From assembly GCA_965153355.1 (NCBI GenBank), contig OZ231128.1:41602001-41666000 (forward strand): a stretch of DNA of 64,000 nt, given 5' to 3'. This DNA comes from Flaccisagitta enflata. Lineage: Eukaryota; Chaetognatha; Sagittoidea; Aphragmophora. Position 1 is the first letter of the stretch. Each line of letters opens with the position of its first letter. Below are positions 11,681-22,072 of this stretch, piece by piece. Below the pieces are notes generated by a model. That model was not told where the DNA came from. It was given only the letters and a program-made list of their open reading frames with translations, and searched no databases. The translations under genes were made by a program, and so were the position numbers.

Positions 11681-11880
11681 GAGCAGCGGCTTCGAAGGGG
11701 TCGATGACCTATGCTTTCACACATATGGGGGATTTTTTCCTTCTTCTCCTTCTTCTACGTCCCCCCCCCCTCAAATCCCAGTTAAGGCCCAAATTCCAGT
11801 CATGATGCCCAAACCCAGTCTCAATGCCCAAATCCCAGCCCCGATGCCCAAATCCTGACCATCTTTTGGGACTACCGTAT
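11681..11880 (+). mobile_element. GCAGCGG element, left end only
   Basis: It starts GAGCAGCGGCTTCGAAGG, continues GATGACCTATGCTTTCACAC, then CT-rich sequence and about six 20-bp units of the AGGCCCAAATCCCAGCC type. The right end is missing. The break falls beside TACCGTATTTTTTCTAAAAA, a sequence found inverted at 19181-19205. Confidence 0.6.
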
Positions 11881-12529
11881 TTTTTCTAAAAAGCGCCCCG
11901 GGCGCTTTTGAAATTAAGACTTGGAGCAAGTAAAGGGAAAAAAGTTCATTCAGTCACTTCTTGGTCAATTTTTCGTATCAAAATATTTACTATGAACCAA
12001 AAAAATGTTTTCCCAAGCCTCATAGAATCATATAGCACACCCCCCAAAAAAATAGGCCCGCCGTTAGCCGTTTTATAGCGAAGGGAGCAGTATATACAAT
12101 GAGGAACGCCAGGTAATTTTAGATTGTGCGTGAGAATTATTTCAAAAGACCATTTTTCTGTCGCTGTCAGCGCTACGATTTTGGGGATTTGATCCATTTT
12201 TTCCCCGAAATGTGTTGATTGTGTTAATAGTTGCCTGAGATAATTTTTTCCACCTTAATATATGCAATTTTGTCACCTTACGAAAAAAACACCTGAAGGA
12301 GGTCAAGTTACAAAAGAAAATCATAAAATTGTAGTGTTCAACTTATTATTTTTGTTTACGATACTTCCCGTCAGAGTTAAGCTATGAAATTTTAATTGGT
12401 GTTAGGGAACATGCTAAACTACTTGCGTGTCAATTTTCATGATCCTAGGCAAATTTTAAGTATCGCTTTTCCTCCTTTGATTCCAAAATCCATGCTAAAA
12501 AGGAAATTTCGAAAAAAAGATTTTTCATC
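11881..12529. other. No gene seen
   Basis: AT-rich unannotated DNA beginning with GCGCCCCGGGCGC, a short palindrome. Confidence 0.5.
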
Positions 12530-12668
12530 TTGAAAATAACAAATCTGTAAAACGGTCAAACTTTTTGCATTTTTAAAAACATACGACGCGAGATATACTA
12601 ATTTTTAAGCGTCGTATGTTTTTGTTTTTTTCATTTTTGCGTTTTCTATGCAAATTTGTTATTTTCAG
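12530..12668. mobile_element. Palindromic miniature element with perfect inner hairpin
   Basis: Outer inverted ends TGAAAATAACAAAT surround a perfect 15-bp inner stem, AAAAACATACGACGC at 12575-12589 and its complement at 12609-12623. No coding frame is present. Confidence 0.55.
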
Positions 12669-12951
12669 TGAGCATGAGTTGGAGTGATTTTTTGCTCCTT
12701 CGAGAAAGCGAGCTGCTGGTGAAATGGTTTGTGTGGTGGAGGGATATCTGATGGACGTTGAGCCTCAATTTTCATAATCAAGCTGTGTGTTGTCAGCATA
12801 AATGCAAATCTATCATTTTTGCTTGTTCGAATACATGCTTGCTTGCTTGTTTTTGTGCTTACATGCTTGTAAACAACTATAAGAAATGACCAAAAATGAA
12901 GCCAAAAAGAAAGAAAAAGACGGAGGTACAAAATAGTGAAAGAAATGAAGA

Positions 12952-12955
12952 AAGC

Positions 12956-13030
<75 letters not shown>
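12952..13030. repeat. AAAG microsatellite
   Basis: AAAG units with one GGAAG interruption. Confidence 0.95.
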
Positions 13031-13033
<3 letters not shown>

Positions 13034-13077
13034 TTAGACAAAAAGAAAAAGAGAACGAATGAAAGCATAAAAACAAG

Positions 13078-13271
13078 TAATGGGTGGTTACAACAATGGC
13101 GGGTGGGCAGAGGCGTCCAACCTCTATTCACATCCCCCCCTCCCCACACAAATGCAAGCATCAGATCACTTTTTGACGCGCGTCCACAGACTAACGGTAT
13201 AAACGATGGACAGACTGACGGACAGATTGACGGACAAAGCCTCTTGTAGAGTCGCGGGTCCGCAACTAAAA
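13078..13271 (+). mobile_element. ACAAGGCC-related element, GGCGGGTGGGCAG type
   Basis: It contains GGCGGGTGGGCAGAGGCGTC, CCACACAAATGCAAGC, GACAGATTGACGGACAAAGC and the 3' hairpin AGTCGCGGGTCCGCAACT followed by AAAAAA. Confidence 0.6.
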
Positions 13272-13300
13272 AAGAAAGACAGATAGAAATGAAAAAAAAG

Positions 13301-13343
13301 GAAAGAAAGAAAGAAAGAAAAAAAGAAAGAAAGAAAGAAAGAG

Positions 13344-13406
<63 letters not shown>

Positions 13407-13444
13407 GAAAAAGAGAAAAAGAAAAAGAAAGAGAAAAAGAAATA

Positions 13445-13512
<68 letters not shown>

Positions 13513-13526
13513 AAAAAGAGAGGAAG
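13301..13526. repeat. AAAG microsatellite, long, imperfect
   Basis: AAAG array with a central GAGAAAAAGAGAAAAAG block. A pure GA array follows at 13594-13653. Confidence 0.95.
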
Positions 13527-13590
13527 AAAGAAAGAAAAAAAAATGTTAACTGAAATGTTGAGAAAAATACTTGTTATCGCTCGTTCGCTT

Positions 13591-13593
<3 letters not shown>

Positions 13594-13653
<60 letters not shown>
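13594..13653. repeat. GA microsatellite
   Basis: Pure AG array. Confidence 0.95.
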
Positions 13654-13654
<1 letters not shown>

Positions 13655-13675
13655 GGAGAATGAGTAAGGAATAAA

Positions 13676-13831
13676 CATGACGGATACACGGCCACCAGTT
13701 GTGGATGGGTGGCAGGGCGGATATGCGCATTTTCCCACTTTATGACTCATGCTGATGGACACGGACCGACAAACGGACCAACGGACGGGATGGACAAAGC
13801 CTCTTATAGAGTTGCGCCCCAACTAAAAAAG
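13676..13831 (+). mobile_element. ACAAGGCC-related short element
   Basis: It has GACGGATACACGGCCACC, GGACCGACAAACGGACCAAC and ends AGAGTTGCGCCCCAACTAAA. The terminal pairing AGTTGCG/CCAACT is shortened. A complete GCAGCGG element follows 7 bp later. Confidence 0.55.
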
Positions 13832-13837
13832 AAAAAA

Positions 13838-14278
13838 GTCGCAAAAGCGTTAGATGGTCAGCGGTACCTGTGCCCTGCTTAAGTAGGTTGTGGTTGAAGT
13901 TGAGGGGGGAGCAGGGCAGTGGCCCCAAAAGGATCAATGACCTATGCTTTCACACATATGGGGAATTTTCTCCTCCTACTTCTTCTTCTCCTCCGCACCC
14001 CCCCCCTCCAGGCCTGTATCTCAGCCTCGAGGCCCAAATCCCAGTCTTGAGGCCCAAATCCCTTGAGACAGGAATTTTTGCCTTTTAGTAGGGATTTGGG
14101 ACTCAAGTCTGGGATTTGGGCTTCCAAACTGAGACTGGGACTGATATATGGGCCTGGAGGCTGAGGGTAGGGCGGGTACGAAGGAGAAGGAGGAGACGGA
14201 GGAGAAGGAGGAGCAAATTATGTGTTAAAGGATAGGTCATCGACCCCTTCAGGGCCGCTGCCCAAAAAGGAACGCGAG
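13838..14278. mobile_element. GCAGCGG element, complete copy
   Basis: It runs from GTCGCAAAAGCGTTAGATGG through the GCCCTGCT/AGCAGGGC stem-loop. It then has inverted ends of the GATGACCTATGCTTTCACAC type, a CT-rich then GA-rich core with 20-bp units, and a GGGCCGCTGCCCAAAAA terminus. Confidence 0.7.
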
Positions 14279-14515
14279 AGGAAAAAAAAGAAAGAGAATG
14301 ATAAGAAAGGAAGAAAAAATGGTAGAACAAAAAAGTTTGACATACAGACAGACAGACAGATAGACAGAAAGACACACAGACACACAGAAGAGAGATTGCA
14401 TGATTTATAACACACACACAAAAAAAGGCCAAGGATGGACCAGACGCACTGAGGGACCGATGTGCGGACCGACAGATGGACAAAGCCTCTGACACGAATG
14501 CAAGGGCACATCTAA

Positions 14516-14645
14516 CATGCCCAAGTAGGCCAATAAGGTTCGTCGTGTGAATCGTTGAACGAATGTGTAACTGACCAACAGACCGACTGACCAACTAACT
14601 GACGGACACAGCCAATTATAGAGGTGCTTTGGCGCACCTAAAAAG
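14516..14645 (+). mobile_element. ACAAGGCC-related element, subfamily AGGTGC
   Basis: It has CCAAGTAGGCCAATAAGG, a 5' motif AGGTTCGTC, GACC-type steps, and the 3' hairpin AGGTGCTTTGGCGCACCT followed by AAAAA. Confidence 0.65.
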
Positions 14646-14727
14646 CGTATCATATGAATGATTGTGAATAAATGTTAACAAAGTTTGCAAACGTTTCCAT
14701 GGAAAAGTGAAATACAACTTTGCTAAA

Positions 14728-15118
14728 AAAAAAAAAAGACGCACCTGCTTATCAATTCATAAAAAAGATGCAATAGATAATTTGAACTATTTTCATTTAG
14801 GACATTTTGAAAGATTTTCAAAAAAATCTATCTAGACCAATCCAAGGTCTGTATCTCAAATGATTTAGATACCAGAGCCGTGCAAAGAGAAGCACTGATT
14901 TGCAAAAATGCAATTTTAGAATTTAAAGATTGTCAAACTGAAATGGGTAAAGATTTTACTAAAACTATTGCCCTTTTTAACAAAAAAAGATAGGATTACA
15001 AGATTGGCGCAAAATGAAAGTGATTTTGAAAGGCTTTCAAATGGTCTAAGATTTTAATGAGTTTCACAAAGATTCATAGGTAAAATTAGCCATTTAAAAG
15101 TCTTTTTTTTTTATCCGT
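14728..15118. mobile_element. AT-rich miniature element family, copy 1
   Basis: This copy shares a long ordered set of phrases with 45825-46215: GACGCACCT near one end, CCAAGTCTGTATCTCAAA-type text in the middle, and ATTCATAGGTAAAATTAG near the other. Inverted ends of about 12 bp are degenerate. No coding frame is present. Confidence 0.6.
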
Positions 15119-15250
15119 GTGGTACCTACAAATGATTACAAGAAAAGGAACATCGTTGTCAGTCCCAACTTGTTTATGTGTGAATGTGATGACGATGATA
15201 AAGGAGGATGAAGGAACAAATGCATTGATAAATGAATGAACCCCACTTAG

Positions 15251-15460
15251 GGCGTGTTTCTAGTGAAGATGAAAAACGCAATAGTTCCCGTTGAACACGT
15301 TGACAGTATGAACTCACATTCATGAATTTTAACTGTCCCACAAGGGAGTGAGTGAAGTGAATGAGCAAGCCTTTGAACAGAATGAGCAGTGCGAGTGAAC
15401 GAACATAGCGAGCGACCGAGTGGCCCGTTAAAAACGCGATTGTCTTTGACTAGAAACGCC
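15251..15460. mobile_element. Miniature element, GGCGTGTTTCTAGT ends, copy 1
   Basis: The ends GGCGTGTTTCTAGT and ACTAGAAACGCC are inverted. The interior has GAGCGAACGAAC-like short inverted steps. A longer relative is at 47174-47437. Confidence 0.6.
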
Positions 15461-15518
15461 ACCTGATACTGGTAGGCCAAATGATAGTTGGAAAAAAAGT
15501 CAAATTTTGCAATTCGGC

Positions 15519-15630
15519 TTTTTAGATGCGTCCTTGCATCTCTATAAGGTGCATCTCTCTAAGGTGTTTCCCTCCGTCCTTAGGTCAGTCCGTAACCCGT
15601 TTTCTCAAAATTAGTGAAATAATGAATGAA
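15519..15630 (-). mobile_element. AGATGCG-subfamily element, reverse 3' fragment
   Basis: It reads TTTAGATGCGTCCTTGCATC then TCTATAAGG and CCGTCCTTAGGTCAGTCCG in reverse orientation, running into an AATG array (15621-15671). Confidence 0.45.
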
Positions 15631-16555
15631 TGAATGAATGAATGAATGAATGAATGAATGAATGAATGAATACATGAATTGATGAACAAAGGAAAGACTA
15701 AATGAATGAATAAATAAACGAATGAATGAATGATGGGTTGAACAAATCATAAACAAAAAAAACGAGGAGAAAAGAGGAGAAAAACAGAATATATGAATGA
15801 ATGAATGAATAAATGTGAAAGAATGAATGAATTAATGAAGGAATATACCAGTAATGGCGGCTGTCGCCGTGAGGAAAAAAGTCGTAAGCGTTGTTCACTT
15901 TTCACCAAGCTTTTGTCTTCAGTCAATGCAACTTTTTTTATTTGTTAGATCAAATTGAGAGCAATTGTATGTATTGGTTACACTGAAAATCAGAGAAAAA
16001 TAGGACTGAGCCAAATGAGCTAGATGAGCTAAGATATTCAAAATCACTAAATGCTTACTGAGATGCTTTCTTGTATTTGCATGCTTAAATTATAACATTT
16101 ATTTATCTGTTTTAAAATCAGAAAAAAAAGCAAGCTAAATGCGCTAAATGAGCTAAACGAGCTAGAATACTCAAAAACACCCTCACAGATGAACAACTAC
16201 GCTCAGCGTACTTTCTTGTATTTGCATGCTTTCAGGCATGTATCAAAACATTTATTCATTTATCGCATTTTAAATCAGAAAAACAGACTGAGCTAAATGA
16301 GCTAAATGAGCTAAAATGCTCAAAAACACCCTCACAGATGAGCAGATATGCTCACAAACATGTTTTCTTGTATTTGCATGCTCAAACAAACATAAATACA
16401 CTCTTTTTTTGATCCTACTCAAAATCATAAAAAATAAAAAAAAATTCAATTCGCAATTTTCATAAATAAATCTTTAAAAAATCATAACGTGAAAAATATT
16501 CATCGTAAGACATTTTGCTTGGCGCCAAATGAAGAGAATAATCAAATTTACTTAC

Positions 16556-16753
16556 CCTATAAATTTCATTGGAGGCCTCAATCAGCCGGATGAGTTCCCC
16601 AACTTTCGCATAAGAAAATGAAAACCCTGTTTCTCTCGAATATGTCAAAAAGTCGAAGACTGACTTCGACTTTTTTCCCGATAAATGACCAAATGAATGA
16701 ATACACAAATCATCAAAAGTCTTGATTATCGAAGGAATGTAAGATTGCTTAAC
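16556..16753 (-). CDS. Splice-flanked exon-like ORF inside foldback element
   Basis: An open frame of 66 codons is bounded by CAAATTTTCAG and by AGG/GTAAGT, both close to consensus, phase 0 to phase 0. The product starts VKQSYIPSIIKTFDDLCIHS and includes ETGFSFSYAKVGELIRLIEA and ends SNEIYR. It has no low-complexity bias and looks like ordinary globular protein. I do not recognise the family. The exon straddles the left arm and the loop of the 2-kb foldback element. Its last 42 codons are repeated in opposite orientation in the right arm (17010-17135) with the same donor. It may be part of an element-encoded protein or a captured host exon. Confidence 0.45.
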
Positions 16754-17009
16754 CTGAAAATTTGAGTAATCATAACACAAATCTGTATTATGACATGTTG
16801 AAAGATATGCTGAAAATAGCTATTTATGCATGTTTTATTTTAGATATCCTTTAAATCTTACATTAAAATATTAAAAAATGTTAATTCATGTCAAATTTAT
16901 TAATTTTCTGCAGTTTTTTGAAAATTTTCAAAGATTTTTTGAGTAAATCAATATATTATATTCATGAAACGAAAATAAAGTATGTTAATTCATTTTAAAT
17001 ATGAAATAA

Positions 17010-17135
17010 TCGGGAAAAAAGTCGAAGTCAGTCTTCGACTTTTTGACATATTCGAGAGAAACAGGGTTTTCATTTTCTTATGCGAAAGTTGGGGAACTCA
17101 TCCGGCTGATTGAGGCCTCCAATGAAATTTATAGG
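17010..17135 (+). pseudogene. Second, 5'-truncated copy of the foldback exon
   Basis: The right arm of the foldback element repeats the last 42 codons of the exon at 16556-16753, from SGKKSKSVFDFL through SNEIYR, with no stop, followed by GTAAGT. The upstream third of the exon and its acceptor are absent because the arm ends here. Reading continues open past the donor but diverges from the left-arm copy. Both copies are intact over the shared region, which implies either recent arm formation or arm-to-arm gene conversion. Confidence 0.4.
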
Positions 17136-18162
17136 GTAAGTAAATTTGATTATCTTCTTTCACTCATTTGGCACCAAGCAGAATTCTCTAGGACAAATAT
17201 TTTTCACAAGTATGATTTTTTAAAGATTTATTTATGAAAAATTACAATGAAATTTTTTTTGATTTTATACGATTTTGTGTAGGATCAATAAGAAGAGTGT
17301 ATTTATGTTTGTTTGAGCATGCAAATATGCCAAGAAAGATGTTTGTGAGCATATCTGCTCATCTGTGAGGGTGTTTTTGAGCATTTTAGCTCATTTAGCT
17401 CATTTAGCTCAGTCTGTTTTTCTGATTTAAAATGTTAAGCAATGAATAAATGATTTAAGAATGCACATGTAAATAGCATGTCAGTGAGCAGAGTTGCTCA
17501 TCTGTGAGGGTGTTTTTGAGTATTCTAGCTCGTTTAGCTCATTTAGCGCATTTAGCTTGCTTTTTTTTCTGATTTTAAAACAGATAAATAAATGTTATAA
17601 TTTAAGCATGCAAATACAAGAAAGCATCTCAGTAAGCATTTAGTGATTTTGAATATCTTAGCTCATCTAGCTCATTTGGCTCAGTCCTATTTTTCTCTGA
17701 TTTTCAGTGTAACCAATACATACAATTGCTCTCAATTTGATCTAACAAATAAAAAAAGTTGCATTGACTGAAGACAAAAGCTTGGTGAAAAGTGAACAAC
17801 GCTTACGACTTTTTTCCTCACGGCGACAGCCGCCATTACTGGTAAATATTTAGCTGATACAAATGGATTTTGCATTAATTCTTTTTATTTTGCAATCAAA
17901 AGATAATATATTTAACAAAAATTCTAAAAAAAATGGTTATATTAAAATTTAGTTTTTTAGCCTTAGTGAATGCCAAATTCTACGCTATCTTGCTCCATGT
18001 CTTAAAATAAAACTTGGCATTTTAACCCTCCAATTAGCGCCTCCTTTACATTAGAGAAGTCAGAAGCCACTCTGAAAAAAAGGTTGGCCTATAAAAGCAA
18101 GTTATCAACTTTGTTCTCATACGCAGTTCAACTTCACAGATTAAATCAGTAATTAATTTCTA

Positions 18163-18798
18163 ACGGGTGGTCAATAAAAAAGTGACTTTTTTGTTTTTTC
18201 ATACCTTTTGTAAAAAATTATTTAACGTAAATCTTTTTTTTTAGCTAAAAAGATATAGTACAGGAGAATTTTTGTTATTATTGTGATTTTTGTATTTTTT
18301 TAATAAATTTCAAGCTATTTACAATACACTTAATTTAATTTTGAACCTAAATAATTGTAAAAATTTTTCTTATGAAAATGAAAATTTTTTCGTGGATTCA
18401 TTAATCATAGTTGAGGATGACTCAAAAGCTTGTAAAAAACCTCACAAAAATCATAGAAATACAAATATACAACAAAACAAAAGATACTTCTTATAACCAT
18501 TCTTTTTTTTTTATTCAAATCTCTTAAACTAAAGCTTAGTGGCTTATAAATAATTGTGTTTATTTCAGACCGGACCTAACTAATATGTGTGTTTTTTAAA
18601 AACAACTGATTATCTATGTTGTTACTGATTTATGCAAACATTTTATTTTTTTGTATTCATGTAGTTATTTGTTTAAGAAAATTTTTAAAAATGATTTTTT
18701 TATATACTTAACTTTATTTTCAAAATATCAACTTATAAAAAAAAATTCAAACTTATTTGAGGAAAGGCTAGCTTAGTCACTTTTTTTTGACCACCCGT
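18163..18798. mobile_element. Tc1/mariner-like miniature element, ACGGGTGGTC ends
   Basis: Inverted ends of about 28 bp begin ACGGGTGGTCAA and are flanked by TA duplications at 18161-18162 and 18799-18800. The interior is AT-rich with no recognisable transposase or DDE/D motif. Further out, a 25-bp near-perfect inverted pair (18049-18075 and 18935-18961) surrounds the element, so it may sit inside an older palindromic element. Confidence 0.75.
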
Positions 18799-19222
18799 TA
18801 TTTTCCAAACGAAACTGAAAATAACATGGACCGCCAAAATAATGATGGAGGATAAGAACTGTTGGCGGTTTTTTGTTCGTCCAGGTTGGATGCATATTTT
18901 CTCACTATTATTGCAGGAATTGAAAACACTGAAAGAGTGGCTTCTGATTTTTCTAATGTATTGTAGTTGAACTGTCATTTGGTCTATCTTTTTCATGAAA
19001 GGTTACCAAAATGCTAAATTTGACCCAAAATGGAGATATTCCTTGCATAAATCTGTTTGAAAGTCTTTGAAACTGGCTCATTGTGTTGTTTTATATCATT
19101 ATTTTACTCAATATTTCTGTTCAAATCTCTTCTGAAACGTAAAACACTGATAAAAGAGAGGGGGCGCTTTTTGGAGGGGGGGCGCTTTTTAGAAAAAATA
19201 CGGTATTCTTTCTTTCTTTTTA

Positions 19223-19698
19223 GGCAGTGGCCCCAAAGAGGTTGATGACCTATGCTTTCACACATATGTGGAATTTTCTCCTCCCTCCGTCTGTCAATCC
19301 GTCTGTCCCCCCCACCCCGTCTTGAAGCCCAAATCCCAGTCCCAAGACCCAAATTCCAGTCTGGTGGTCCAAATCCTAGCCACAAGGCCCAAATCCTAGC
19401 CTCAAGGCCCAAATCCTAGCCTGGATGCTCAAATCCCAGCCTTGAGGCCCAATTCTCAGCCTTTTGGTCCAAATCTCAGCTAAGAGGCCCAGATCCCAGC
19501 CTTAAGGAAGAGATTTGGGCCTCCAAGCTAGGTTATGGGCAAGAATTTGGGCCTTAAGGCTAGGATTTGGGCCATGATACTGGGATTTGGGTCTCGTGAC
19601 TGAGGGTTGGGGAATGGATGGATGGACGGACAGAGGAGAAAACTCCCCATATGTGTGAATGCATAGGTCATCGACCCCTTTTGGGCCGCTGCCCTGCT
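19223..19698. mobile_element. GCAGCGG element with 20-bp minisatellite
   Basis: Inverted ends GATGACCTATGCTTTCACAC and its near-complement surround about 14 units of the AGGCCCAAATCCTAGCCTCA type (19322-19610). The unit order flips orientation partway through, so the minisatellite itself is partly palindromic. Confidence 0.7.
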
Positions 19699-19918
19699 GA
19701 AATCTGTTGGAGCGGGATTTGACTGTAGGTTTGTAGGTACATACATATGTATGTATGTGTATATATGTATGTATGTATGCATGTAAGCATTTTTGCTGAC
19801 CGGTTCAAGTGTAACAACTTGGTCATGTTGGAGGATTTGACGTTGGCGAAACGTGGAAAGACAAGAGCTGATTCAGCTGATTAAATTGAAAAAAAAGAGC
19901 CATAGTGCAGGATAGGAG

Positions 19919-20050
19919 AAACAAGGCCGGATACACGGCAATCCAGTCGCGGACGGTTTGGCAGGGGTGGTGCAAAAACCGCTCAGAATTCAAAAATGTG
20001 CAGACCGACGGACGGACCTACCAACCAACACGGCAAGGAGGAGTCGCGTG
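19919..20050 (+). mobile_element. ACAAGGCC element, subfamily AGTCGCGGAC, intact ends
   Basis: The 5' motif AGTCGCGGAC is the exact complement of the 3' terminus GTCCGCGACT. The hairpin AGTCGCGTGTCCGCGACT is followed by AAAA. A second copy begins immediately, sharing the A run. Confidence 0.75.
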
Positions 20051-20195
20051 TCCGCGACTAAAAACAAGGCCGGATACTCGGCACCAGCGTCAAGGACGGT
20101 TGGACAGGGGCAGTATTGCAAAAAGCGCTTGCAATTCAAAAATTTTACTGACCGACGGACCAATCAACTGACAAGGCAAGGTGTAAAAGCGCGAC
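20047..20195 (+). mobile_element. ACAAGGCC element, tandem second copy
   Basis: It has ACAAGGCCGGATACTCGGC and GACCGACGGACCAATCAAC but a drifted 5' motif (AGCGTCAAGGAC) and 3' end (AAAAGCGCGACTCAAG), so terminal pairing is reduced. Confidence 0.6.
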
Positions 20196-20496
20196 TCAAG
20201 AAACAGGAGGGGAAGAGAGCAGACATACACATCTTTCAAACCTTCCGAGGGGCAGGGATTTCAACCTCAAAGATTCCGACATGATTTTCTAACTATTTCC
20301 TGTCTTAAAGCAATCAAAATACAGTTGAGTACTGCCATAGCAAACCCGCTAACAAGCCATGCCTGCCTATAAGGTATACAATATGAGAGGTTTTGTAGTT
20401 ATTTCAATATTGGCCATAAGGCAGCTTCAGTATAACTATAAGGCATGATTTTGCCCAGTACCCTGGCATGCGCTCTAGTGAAGCGCAACTGTATAG

Positions 20497-21468
20497 AACA
20501 AGGCCAAGAGATGTCCAATAGATGCGTCCTCTTTAGACGTAAGATATTATCATATAAATTATTAAGATATACAGATATACAGATATGATAATATGAAAAT
20601 ATAAAGATTCAGAGATAAAGAGAAAAAAATAAACTGATTGCTTTCTCCCCCCCACACCTCTCCGACCCTCCCCCCACGCCTCCCCCCCTTCCCCCCATGC
20701 CTTCCCCCTTCCCCCCACGCCTCCCCACGCCTCCCCACCCCCCACGCCTCCCCCACTTACCCCACGCCTCCCCACCCCCCCACGCCTCCCCACCCTTCCC
20801 CCCACGCCTCCCCACCCCTTCCCCCCACGCCTCCCCACACCCCCCAGCCTCATCCTCACGAAGAGACATGAAGGGACTTGGAGAGACATGGAGAGATATG
20901 GAGAGACATGAAGAGACATGAGGAAACATGAGGAGACATATAGAGACATGGAGAGACATATAGAGACATATAGAGACATAAGAGACATAAGAGACATAAG
21001 AGAAATAAGAGACATAAGAGACATAAAAGATATAAGAGATATAAGAGATGTAAGAGATATGAGATTTAAGTGATATAAGAGATATAAGAGACGTAAGAGA
21101 CATATGAGACATATTGGAGACATAAGAGACATAAGAGACATATAGGAGACAAAAGAGACAAAGAGACATAAGAGACAAAAGAGACATAGGAGACATAGGA
21201 GACATGAGAGACCTAAGATACATAAGAGAAATAAGAGATAAAAGAGACATATGGGAGACATAAGAGACATACAGGAGACAAAAGAGACAAAAGAGACAGA
21301 AGAGATGAAAGAGACAAAAGAAATATAAGAGACAAGAAGATACATGAAGAGAAATGGAGAGAAAACCTTAAAAATTGTGTTTCGAAATTTTCCTATTTCA
21401 CACGGACAGACAGACAGACCGACCAAGGGACAGACCCTCTTATAGAGATGCGAGGACGCATCTAAAAA
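20497..21468 (+). mobile_element. ACAAGGCC-related element, subfamily AGATGCG, long with internal minisatellites
   Basis: The 5' part reads ACAAGGCCAAGAG then AGATGCGTCCTC. The 3' end is AGATGCGAGGACGCATCT followed by AAAAA, and the terminal 12 bases are the exact complement of the 5' motif. Between them lie a CCCCACGCCTCC-type array (20640-20845) and a long GAGACATAA-type 9-bp array (20862-21370). Long frames seen here come from these repeats. Confidence 0.72.
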
Positions 21469-21727
21469 CGCAAAAAAAATATGCATTAATATACTTTTTT
21501 TCATTTTAAGACATACAATAACACAGTTCTACACCTAATCAAGTGGGGTTGACATTTTGAAGTGAATCAACAGCCTCTGAGATGTGATAGAATTGGAGTT
21601 TTGAAGCTGCAGAACTATGCACATTGCCATTTTCCTGCACCATGCATCATGTCAATCGTGTCTTTAATCAACCCATCAGCATGTTTCTTTTTTCCTCCCT
21701 TTTTTTTCTTTCTCATTCTTTTCCTTC

Positions 21728-21782
21728 CTTTCTTTCTTTCTTACTTTCTTTCTCTCTTTCTTTTTTTCTTTCTTTGTTTGTT

Positions 21783-21834
<52 letters not shown>

Positions 21835-22003
21835 TTTTCCCCTCCCTTCTTCCTTCCTTCCCTTCCCTTCTCTTCCGACAAGCTTCCATCCCTTCCGAGG
21901 AGTGGCGCTCCCCGTTCCTCCATAATGTGTATGTCTGGAAGAGAGAAAACAAACATGAAAGAAACAGAGAGAGAAAGTAAGAAAGAAAGAGAGAAATTAA
22001 GAG

Positions 22004-22070
<67 letters not shown>

Positions 22071-22072
22071 AG
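21728..22072. repeat. Facing TTTC and AAAG microsatellites
   Basis: TTTC units (21728-21835) and AAAG units (22003-22072) form an inverted pair 170 bp apart. Between them is a strong minus-strand acceptor (TTTTCTCTCTTCCAG) with no supported exon after it. Confidence 0.9.

Larger units (their letters stand above)
15846..17844. mobile_element. 2.0-kb foldback element, arms about 836 bp
   Basis: The left arm (15846-16681) and right arm (17010-17844) are near-perfect inverted copies, starting TACCAGTAATGGCGG and ending with its complement, around a 328-bp loop. AATA flanks both sides (15842-15845, 17845-17848), a probable 4-bp target duplication. Inside each arm is a degenerate repeat of about 130-150 bp built from GAGCTAAAT heptamer-like steps and the phrase ACCCTCACAGATGAGCA. 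The exon-like frame described separately lies at the arm-loop border. Solitary arm fragments occur at 1894-2337 and 38235-38812. Confidence 0.85.

Noticed and set aside
20533-21504. A 323-codon minus-strand frame with a hydrophobic Ser/Leu-rich middle
   Set aside because: It is built from the 9-bp GAGACATAA array and the CCCCACGCC array of a mobile element. Overlapping frames are also open.
21860-21945. Minus-strand acceptor TTTTCTCTCTTCCAG as the next exon of the EGF/LamG gene
   Set aside because: The acceptor is strong, but none of the three frames after it reads like the end of a LamG domain and the sequence runs into an AAAG-type tract.
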